Of a stretch of DNA of 8,052 bases, positions 1 through 5,016 are shown in pieces. The notes beneath the pieces are model-generated. The model worked only from the letters and a program-made list of their open reading frames with translations. It was not told the DNA's origin and searched no databases. The first letter of the stretch is position 1. Each line of letters begins with the position of its first letter. Source of the DNA: an uncultured Rhodocyclaceae bacterium. GTDB lineage: Bacteria > Pseudomonadota > Gammaproteobacteria > Burkholderiales > Rhodocyclaceae. The DNA lies in NCBI GenBank assembly GCA_903930805.1, contig CAIYZZ010000098.1:1-8052 (forward strand), in the 5' to 3' direction. A program made the translations under genes and the position numbers.

Positions 1-237
1 GGAGCTTAAGGTCTGCCCCACCCTGGCAAAAGCGGTGGCGTAAAGGTAGGACAGGTTGCCGTCCAGTTCGCCGTAGCGTTTAGACAGCGCCAGCACCTTG
101 GCCTGGTCCGCCGTCTCGCCCTTGAGGAAGCGCCGCAGTTCGGTCGAGATCTCGCGCCGGACACGCACGATTTCGCTCAGGTCTTGCCGCTGGAGATCGG
201 GCAGTGCCGTGATCTGACGCCGCTGGCTGTCATTCAA
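1..237 (-). repeat. Protein-level repeat, copy 2 of Spy-like helical module (cut by window edge)
   Basis: Residues 384-462 are the second copy of the helical module. It starts LNDSQRRQI, contains LDGNLSY at the place where copy 1 has LDGKLSY, and is cut at GQTLSS. That is just where copy 1 continues into LTPAQ, so an LTxxQ motif is predicted immediately beyond the window edge. Confidence 0.55.
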
Positions 238-1386
238 GGCGGCAATGAAGTTCTCTCCACTGTTGCCGGTCAGGGTGGTGCTGATAGAGTAGTCGCGCTT
301 GCCCATAGCCGGTGCGGTCTTCATGCCAAAGCCGCCAAAGTACATGCCGTGCCGCTCGGGACAGAAGTAGGTATCTGCCTCAACGGAACCGGCATGCCAT
401 GAAAACATCTCGCTGGCGTAGGTCATCACGGCCACATTGACTTCATGCGACATGCTCCTGCGGTCCAACGGCTCGGCGACGTTCGGCCAGGTGCTGGAGT
501 CACCGAACTTGAGTAGGGCCAGGGCTGCTTTCTGGGCGGGCGTCAGGCTGCGCAGGACGCTGGCCATCACCTTGGCACGGTCATAGGAGAGCTTGCCGTC
601 GAGCGCATAAAGATCGGCCGAGTATTTCATGACGGCCTGCTTGTCCAGGCCGACACTGCCGGCGGGAATCTTTCCTTCAAGGTTGAGGCGAAAGGCCTTG
701 ATCAGCGGCAGGCGCATTTCCGCAAAGCGCTTGATGTCACTTTCCTGTTCCTTGGCCAAGGCCAGTAATTGGGCTTTCTGACCCTCGTTGAGGAGGGTCA
801 GCATGTTGTGGGCGATCTTGGTCAGGAAGCTGGTGTTGTGTCCCCCTTCCCGGGCGTCGATGTCGCGCATGTACTGGAAGCCGAAGTAGTCCGAGACCTT
901 GCCAGGCGGCAGAAAGGTGTCATAGCCGAAGTCGCCGGTCAGGAAGGCCAGGCCATCAAAAGCGATGGTGTTGAGCTGGGCCCGGTCGGAGATGGCCTGT
1001 TCAAGAGAGTATTTGCGTCCGCCCTCCTGAGGTGCCTGGCTACGCGGGGTCTGATTGCCGCTGCCGCGTTCTTCGGTACCGCCCTGTCCTGCTCCTTGGG
1101 CTGGACCTTGACTTGAACCTTGGCCGGGGGCACGTCCCTGAGTGGGTCTCGCTACCAGTCCAGTAGGAGATTCCACACAGGTTGCGGTGACCGCGCCATC
1201 GCGCGTGGCGTGCTGCACCGTGTCACCGGATTTCTTGCCCCGGCAATCCTCATAGGCTTGCGGCGGAGGTTCACGGCCACCCTGAGACTCTGCGCGAGGT
1301 TGCGATGGTTGCGTCCTGTCTTGTGACATTGCCAACGGAGCAATGAAACTTATTGCGACCGCAAGAACTGTAAGTGTGGTTTTCAT
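1..1386 (-). CDS. Exported Spy/CpxP-like protein with duplicated helical module (partial, C-terminus off window)
   Basis: The frame is open for 462 codons from the ATG at 1386 to the window edge without a stop, so the C-terminus is missing. Residues 1-21 form a signal peptide (MKTT start, hydrophobic core, likely cleavage after AMS), placing it in the periplasm. Residues 45-81 are a small segment with Cys48 and Cys70. Residues 82-125 are a low-complexity Gly/Gln/Pro linker. Residues 199-285 form a helical module that starts LNEGQ and ends SLTPAQ. Residues 384-462 repeat it (start LNDSQ, then LDGNLSY matching LDGKLSY of copy 1). The LTxxQ-type motifs recall Spy/CpxP, periplasmic chaperone or stress-sensing proteins, but this protein is several times longer. 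Between the copies, residues 330-361 hold His331, Cys342, His346 and Met348/355/361. It is divergent from a two-component pair, as cpxP is from cpxRA, so regulation by that pair is inferred. I do not recognise an exact named family. The existence of the gene is nearly certain and the Spy-like assignment is moderate. Confidence 0.6.
   Translation of the reverse strand, partial: MKTTLTVLAVAISFIAPLAMSQDRTQPSQPRAESQGGREPPPQAYEDCRGKKSGDTVQHATRDGAVTATCVESPTGLVARPTQGRAPGQGSSQGPAQGAGQGGTEERGSGNQTPRSQAPQEGGRKYSLEQAISDRAQLNTIAFDGLAFLTGDFGYDTFLPPGKVSDYFGFQYMRDIDAREGGHNTSFLTKIAHNMLTLLNEGQKAQLLALAKEQESDIKRFAEMRLPLIKAFRLNLEGKIPAGSVGLDKQAVMKYSADLYALDGKLSYDRAKVMASVLRSLTPAQKAALALLKFGDSSTWPNVAEPLDRRSMSHEVNVAVMTYASEMFSWHAGSVEADTYFCPERHGMYFGGFGMKTAPAMGKRDYSISTTLTGNSGENFIAALNDSQRRQITALPDLQRQDLSEIVRVRREISTELRRFLKGETADQAKVLALSKRYGELDGNLSYLYATAFARVGQTLSS
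532..792 (-). repeat. Protein-level repeat, copy 1 of Spy-like helical module
   Basis: Residues 199-285 of the exported protein run from LNEGQKAQL through LDGKLSYDRAKV to LRSLTPAQ. They align with residues 384-462 (copy 2 at 1-237): LNDSQRRQI, then LDGNLSYLYATA, then GQTLSS. Copy 1 has about six extra residues in the middle. The match is by eye and is diverged rather than a recent DNA-level duplication. Confidence 0.6.
1012..1143 (-). other. Gly/Gln/Pro-rich low-complexity linker within the exported protein
   Basis: Residues 82-125 of the exported protein consist largely of Gly, Gln, Ser, Pro and Ala (for example GQGSSQGPAQGAGQGG), with no hydrophobic stretches. It reads as a flexible tether separating the small Cys-containing N-terminal segment from the helical modules. 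It is seen directly in the translation; the tether role is inferred. Confidence 0.7.
1144..1254 (-). other. Small Cys-containing N-terminal segment of the exported protein
   Basis: Residues 45-81 read YEDCRGKKSGDTV, then DGAVTATC, then TGLVARP. The pattern resembles a short segment I recall from small proteobacterial periplasmic proteins, in which four cysteines are usual (C-GK--GD-C ... G-C ... CRP). Here the second and fourth positions appear to be Thr56 and Ala79, leaving Cys48 and Cys70 as one possible disulfide. The resemblance is from memory and unverified. Confidence 0.4.
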
Positions 1387-1433
1387 GATTTTCGCATCCC
1401 GAAGTTTGGAAACGATCCCATCTTGGTCGCAGT

Positions 1434-1462
1434 GTATTACCCGAAAACACACCACTTCATTA
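1434..1462 (-). promoter_or_regulatory. Candidate activator-dependent promoter of the exported-protein gene
   Basis: Reading leftwards, a TAATAC hexamer at 1439-1434 is a fair -10 box. At 17 bp spacing the -35 position (1462-1457) reads TAATGA, a poor match to TTGACA, and it overlaps the inverted repeat at 1458-1475. A weak -35 covered by a regulator site is typical of promoters activated by OmpR-family regulators. The start site would be near 1427, giving a leader of about 40 nt. This is inference from motif matching only. Confidence 0.4.
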
Positions 1463-1475
1463 CAGATTTGTAATG
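1458..1475. promoter_or_regulatory. Perfect inverted repeat, probable response-regulator binding site
   Basis: The sequence CATTACA-GATT-TGTAATG is a perfect 7-bp inverted repeat with a 4-bp spacer. It lies between the divergent exported-protein and response-regulator genes, 46 bp before the regulator ATG and about 70 bp before the other ATG. Dyad sites of ATTACA/TGTAAT type are, from memory, associated with heavy-metal-responsive OmpR-family regulators (CopR/CusR group). The adjacent regulator is the obvious candidate to bind it, possibly controlling both genes. The symmetry is certain and the binding partner is inferred. Confidence 0.6.
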
Positions 1476-1508
1476 GCAAATCACACCCCATCGCGCTAAC
1501 CTCTGGTC

Positions 1509-1514
1509 AAGGAG
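1509..1514 (+). promoter_or_regulatory. Ribosome binding site of the response regulator
   Basis: AAGGAG lies 7 nt before the ATG at 1522. It is a strong Shine-Dalgarno match and fixes this ATG as the start. The encoded protein then begins directly with the receiver-domain strand MHVLLVEDE. Confidence 0.8.
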
Positions 1515-1521
1515 AACGGTC

Positions 1522-2208
1522 ATGCATGTGCTGTTGGTCGAAGACGAAAGGAAAATTACCGACTTTGTCTGTGCCGGGTTCAGGGAACAGGGATTCGCCG
1601 TGGATCACTGCGACAACGGGACGGAAGGCTTCGCCCGCGCCACCAATGGTGCTTACGATGTGATCATCCTCGATATCATGCTGCCAGGCCGCGACGGGTT
1701 GTCGATTCTGAAAGGACTGCGCAAATCTGGAAACGCCACCCCCATCCTCCTGCTCACCGCACGCAATGAACTCGACGACCGCATCGAAGGGCTGACCCTC
1801 GGTGCCGACGATTATCTTGCCAAACCTTTTTTTGTCGAGGAGCTGATTGCCCGCATCCAGGCTCTCGTGCGGCGTGTATCCGGCGAGCGCCAGAACATCC
1901 TGGCCGTCGGAGACCTGAGCCTTGATCGCATTACCCGCGAGGTCACTTGGCGCGGCCATACTGTCGATCTCACGGGGCGCGAATTCAACCTGATCGAGTA
2001 CCTGATGCGATCGCCTGGCCGGGTCTTCACCCGCACCCAGATCCTTGAGCACGTCTGGGGCTATGATTTCGATCCCAGCACCAATGTTGTTGATGTTTGC
2101 ATCCAGCGGATTCGCAAAAAGATTGCGTCGATCAGCGCTGATACTGATGAGCATTCCCCGATCGAAAGCATACGTGGCGTTGGCTACCGATTCCGGAAAC
2201 CAGCATGA
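1522..2208 (+). CDS. OmpR/PhoB-family response regulator
   Basis: This 228-residue protein is full length for the OmpR family. The receiver domain (about 1-118) has the acidic pocket Glu7/Asp8, the phosphoacceptor Asp51 in ILDIMLPGRDG, Thr79 and Lys101 in AKPF. The C-terminal winged-helix DNA-binding domain (about 127-226) shows LTGREFNLIEYL, the recognition-helix region around TNVVDVCIQRIRKK and the terminal wing IRGVGYRF. It is expected to be phosphorylated by the adjacent kinase and to bind DNA as a dimer, probably at the inverted repeat at 1458-1475. Its TGA overlaps the kinase ATG (ATGA at 2205-2208), so the two are translationally coupled. By position opposite a Spy/CpxP-like gene it resembles CpxR. 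By the dyad site and the kinase G1 box it resembles the CopR/CusR metal group. I do not assign a name. Confidence 0.97.
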   Translation: MHVLLVEDERKITDFVCAGFREQGFAVDHCDNGTEGFARATNGAYDVIILDIMLPGRDGLSILKGLRKSGNATPILLLTARNELDDRIEGLTLGADDYLAKPFFVEELIARIQALVRRVSGERQNILAVGDLSLDRITREVTWRGHTVDLTGREFNLIEYLMRSPGRVFTRTQILEHVWGYDFDPSTNVVDVCIQRIRKKIASISADTDEHSPIESIRGVGYRFRKPA

Positions 2209-3698
2209 TTCACTCTTTCCGCCTCAGATTGGCTCTTCTCTCTGCCGTGCTCAGCGGGCTGGTGCTCGCGGCATTCGGCCTGACGACATGGGGCTTGATT
2301 CGCGACCACAGGATCGACCATCTTGCTCAGGACATTCGCGAAAATGCTGAGCGCGAGGTTCGTCGTTTACGTACATTCGATGACTGGCGTCGCATTGAGT
2401 CCAAGCTTGTTTCCAGTATTGGCGTCCGAAACGAAAACGATTTGTTGCTGCTGGTTGAAGACGCGGAAGGCAACATTATTTACTGTTCGTACCACTGGTC
2501 ATCCAAGCTTGTACCAAAAGAATTCCCTTGGCCTGCCCGTGAGACAGGAACTCGGGGTAAAGGGGGAATCGCTTTGAATTTTCTCAATGCGCACGCCGCA
2601 AGTGCGCAGCCTGAAGAAAATGTCGCTCCTCCGCCATTGGGACCCGAGCGCTCCACGCCGGAACCACCGCCACAATCCGGGAATTTCTCCCGTGATATCG
2701 ATGGACATGTATGGCGCTTTGGACTTGCCACGAGTAGCCAAGCCCGGGTTGCGGTTGGCGTTGATACGGAGTTCATCAATACCGAGATGAAAGGCATACG
2801 CAATGCATTTATCCTGGCCATGCCACTCGCCCTCATGATGATTGGCCTGGGTGCCTGGTTCTTCTCCAGCCGGGCCATGCGTCCCCTGCAAAAACTTACA
2901 GCCGCGACACATCGGGTCTCTGTCGACAAGCTCGATCAGCGTATTCCTCAGCAAGGGGAAGACCGCGAGTTCGCAGAATTGATCGAAGTATTCAACAACA
3001 TGCTGGAGCGACTTGAACGGAGTTTCATGCAGGCACACCGTTTTTCAGCCGATGCAGCACATGAGCTGAAGACGCCACTTGCCATCCTGCAAGGGCAGTT
3101 GGAAAGGGCGATGGGCATGTCGGAAACTGGATCGTCCATCCAAGGAGAACTCGGCAGCATCCTTGACGAGGTTCGGCGCCTGTCCAACATCTCGCGCAAA
3201 CTGCTTCTTCTCTCTCAAGCAGACTCCGGCCGTTTGAACGTGCTTCGCGAACCATTTGATCTTTCAAAGGCCCTGGGGGATCTGGTCGAGGACATCCATC
3301 TGTTGGCACCTGACTTGACGGTGACCAGCATGATTCAGCCTGGTCTATTTATCCAAGCAGACCTGACTTTGTTCCCGCAGATTCTGCACAACCTCATCAG
3401 CAATGCCATCAAATACAACCTCGACAAAGGCTGGATCGAAGTTTCCGCATCAGGATTGTCTGAAGGGGTTGAAGTCAGAATCGCCAACGCATCGCCGGGT
3501 ATTCCAGTAACTGAGCAAAGCAAGTTGTTCGAACGATTCTTTCGGGCAGACCCTGCCCATAGTCGCCACATTGAAGGTGTTGGTTTGGGACTCAGCGTAT
3601 CGCGGGAAATCGCCAAGGTGCATGGCGGGGACATTTTCTTTCGTGCCGATGGTGACGGCACTGTGCGATTTACGTTGTACTTGCCAAGAGGTCAGTAA
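2205..3698 (+). CDS. Membrane sensor histidine kinase (HAMP-HisKA-HATPase)
   Basis: This 497-residue inner-membrane kinase is the partner of the upstream regulator. Transmembrane helix 1 is about residues 9-32 and helix 2 about 200-220. Between them is a periplasmic sensor region of about 165 residues that includes a Pro-rich stretch at 141-157. A HAMP linker (about 221-273) follows. The H-box FSADAAHELKTPL carries the phosphoacceptor His286. The N-box HNLISNAIKYN includes Asn400. The F-box region is LFERFFRAD, and the G2 box is GVGLGLSVSREIAKVHGG. The G1 box reads IANASPGI, with Asn428 where most kinases have Asp, a variation I associate with heavy-metal sensors such as CusS. The signal is unknown; metal or envelope damage is inferred from the neighbours. 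The stop is 5 bp from the stop of the convergent pseudopilin gene. Confidence 0.96.
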   Translation: MIHSFRLRLALLSAVLSGLVLAAFGLTTWGLIRDHRIDHLAQDIRENAEREVRRLRTFDDWRRIESKLVSSIGVRNENDLLLLVEDAEGNIIYCSYHWSSKLVPKEFPWPARETGTRGKGGIALNFLNAHAASAQPEENVAPPPLGPERSTPEPPPQSGNFSRDIDGHVWRFGLATSSQARVAVGVDTEFINTEMKGIRNAFILAMPLALMMIGLGAWFFSSRAMRPLQKLTAATHRVSVDKLDQRIPQQGEDREFAELIEVFNNMLERLERSFMQAHRFSADAAHELKTPLAILQGQLERAMGMSETGSSIQGELGSILDEVRRLSNISRKLLLLSQADSGRLNVLREPFDLSKALGDLVEDIHLLAPDLTVTSMIQPGLFIQADLTLFPQILHNLISNAIKYNLDKGWIEVSASGLSEGVEVRIANASPGIPVTEQSKLFERFFRADPAHSRHIEGVGLGLSVSREIAKVHGGDIFFRADGDGTVRFTLYLPRGQ

Positions 3699-3703
3699 GA
3701 TAT
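3699..3703. other. Five-base gap between convergent operons
   Basis: Only GATAT separates the kinase stop codon (TAA, 3696-3698) from the pseudopilin stop codon (3706-3704). I see no GC-rich hairpin with a T-run here or in the flanking coding ends, so any terminator lies inside the opposite gene or termination is factor-dependent. Confidence 0.7.
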
Positions 3704-4171
3704 TCAGCGGCGAACAGATGGCATGTTGGGTGGGGTGAAGATCCATTCGTTATGAAGTTCAGCCTTTTCGAATTCCTCAAGCCCTGGCGGAAACCCTGAT
3801 CGCCGAATTGTTGTCGTGTTGCTCAGGCTATGAATGCCTGAAATGCGCCCATCGGGGCTGCGAAGAATTCCCCAATTCGCATTGCCAGTGAAAGGATCAG
3901 GATAAATGCGACGCAGATGTCTTCGAACTCCTGGATACCGCAGGTCTTTAAGCAAGTCAGATAATTCCATGGGGGTCGTTGGCTGCCCTGCCGGCGTGGC
4001 ATCAGCATAGCTTTGCAAGGCAACTCGGTATTCCAGCCCAATGGCGAGCAGTTCCGCTTCAATCTCTCGCTGCTGCAACGCCATGCCGGCCCCAAGTGAA
4101 GCCGTCGCAATCGCAGAAATAATGGCCACCGCGATCAATACTCCGATATAGGTAAATCCGAGCTGCCGCAT
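3704..4171 (-). CDS. Pseudopilin lacking Glu5 (type II secretion-like)
   Basis: This 155-residue protein has a class III (prepilin) leader MRQLG, with cleavage expected between Gly5 and Phe6 by prepilin peptidase. It is followed by the hydrophobic helix FTYIGVLIAVAIISAIATA. Position +5 of the mature protein is Gly, not the nearly universal Glu, a feature of tip-type minor pseudopilins such as GspK. The C-terminal part has YPDPFTGNANWGILR and GRISGIHSLS, resembling GFTYIG-type pseudopilins found in betaproteobacterial secretion clusters (from memory). It would be inserted in the inner membrane and join the periplasmic pseudopilus, plausibly at its tip. It starts 6 bp after the preceding pseudopilin stop and is the last gene of the operon. 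Confidence 0.88.
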   Translation of the reverse strand: MRQLGFTYIGVLIAVAIISAIATASLGAGMALQQREIEAELLAIGLEYRVALQSYADATPAGQPTTPMELSDLLKDLRYPGVRRHLRRIYPDPFTGNANWGILRSPDGRISGIHSLSNTTTIRRSGFPPGLEEFEKAELHNEWIFTPPNMPSVRR

Positions 4172-4177
4172 ATCTGC

Positions 4178-4549
4178 TTACCATTGACTGAATGGTAGGC
4201 CATTACGGCCGATACCCGAAGCACGGCTGCGCAAATCTGCAACCCCTCCCTCAGTTGGTGGCGGAGGAGGAACCAGTAACCATTCGGTCGAATTATTCGC
4301 TACCGGGTCGACCGGCATAGCCCTTAGGTAACGGCGACTCACTAGCTCTTCAAGTGCCAACGGGTAGCGTCCCCGGTCGGCATAATAATGATCGATCGCC
4401 TCGCGGGTAATCCTCAGGTTTTCTGCCAGAACAACCTCCTTTGAGGCATCGACACTGCGAAAGTATTTAGGGGCCGCAAGCGAAAGCAACAATCCAACAA
4501 TCGCCATGACGACCAGCAATTCGATCAAAGTGAAGCCGCGCTTTACCAT
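4178..4549 (-). CDS. Pseudopilin, GspG/GspH-like
   Basis: This 123-residue protein has the prepilin leader MVKRG and cleavage before Phe6. The mature N-terminus [20 protein letters not shown] has the conserved Glu at +5 (residue 10). A short amphipathic region ([22 protein letters not shown]) and a compact C-terminal domain follow. That domain has MPVDP, TEW, a five-proline run at 94-98, and DLRS...[10 protein letters not shown], resembling the GspG fold signature (DP...W...S...G.NG...W). It is likely a pseudopilus subunit anchored in the inner membrane until assembly. The start overlaps the upstream pseudopilin stop by 7 nt, so the genes are coupled. Confidence 0.9.
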   Translation of the reverse strand: MVKRGFTLIELLVVMAIVGLLLSLAAPKYFRSVDASKEVVLAENLRITREAIDHYYADRGRYPLALEELVSRRYLRAMPVDPVANNSTEWLLVPPPPPTEGGVADLRSRASGIGRNGLPFSQW

Positions 4550-5016
4550 TTTCGATACTCGATGCCATTCAGGCCGAGTGAGGACGAGCGCGAAAATACA
4601 TCATAAACATCGCTACCCTCTTTGGGATCATCCGCACTGCTGGCATAACTCCGTTTTCCCCATGAGGACTCGGCATCCGCTATAACGGTAGCAGCCATCG
4701 GATCGCGCGGAAGGCGGCGTAAGAAATACACCTTCACTCCCTTCGCATCGCGCGCATCGGCCACTCCATCGACAAGAATGGTGAGGGATGAAGGGTAGCC
4801 GCTTGAGCCGGTATCCTTTGCAATGCGGCCTTCATCGCCCGCCCGCTTGAAGGCATCAAGGGCATCGCGAATATCCCGGAGAGTTCTGCGCAACTCATGT
4901 TCCTTCTCACGTTGCACCGCGATTTCTGCCAACGGTAGGGCAATGCTTGCCAGCACACCGAGGATGGCCAATGCGGCAACCAGTTCCAGCAATGTGAAGC
5001 CACGCATGCTTTTCAT
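4543..5016 (-). CDS. Pseudopilin, GspG-like
   Basis: This 157-residue protein has the leader MKSMRG, cleavage before Phe7, and mature [20 protein letters not shown] with Glu at +5 (residue 11). The long amphipathic helix [20 protein letters not shown] is typical of pseudopilins. The C-terminal domain contains [30 protein letters not shown] and [10 protein letters not shown], a GspG-like arrangement of acidic, Trp and Gly residues. It is the first pseudopilin after the secretin and may be the major one, which is inferred from position and from the complete set of conserved features. Its ATG overlaps the secretin stop as ATGA (5016-5013), indicating translational coupling. Confidence 0.92.
   Translation of the reverse strand: MKSMRGFTLLELVAALAILGVLASIALPLAEIAVQREKEHELRRTLRDIRDALDAFKRAGDEGRIAKDTGSSGYPSSLTILVDGVADARDAKGVKVYFLRRLPRDPMAATVIADAESSWGKRSYASSADDPKEGSDVYDVFSRSSSLGLNGIEYRKW

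Noticed and set aside
769..1116. Open frame of 115 codons on the plus strand
   Set aside because: It lies opposite the exported-protein gene, which is open for 462 codons with a signal peptide, an internal repeat and a coherent layout.
1384..1397. Alternative start ATG at 1397 for the exported protein
   Set aside because: It is out of frame with the long reading frame and hits a stop within four codons; the ATG at 1386 gives a proper signal peptide.
1490..1500. A -10 box (GCTAAC) for the response-regulator gene
   Set aside because: The match is poor and no -35 at normal spacing accompanies it, so I do not call a rightward promoter although one must exist in 1387-1521.
1507..2154. Open frame of 215 codons on the minus strand opposite the response regulator
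   Set aside because: It is fully antisense to a gene with all family motifs, has no recognisable domain, and is typical of shadow frames in GC-rich coding DNA.
2499..3038. Open frame of 179 codons on the minus strand opposite the kinase
   Set aside because: It is antisense to the kinase sensor and HAMP region, with a composition rich in Cys, His and Arg that looks like a reverse-strand artefact.
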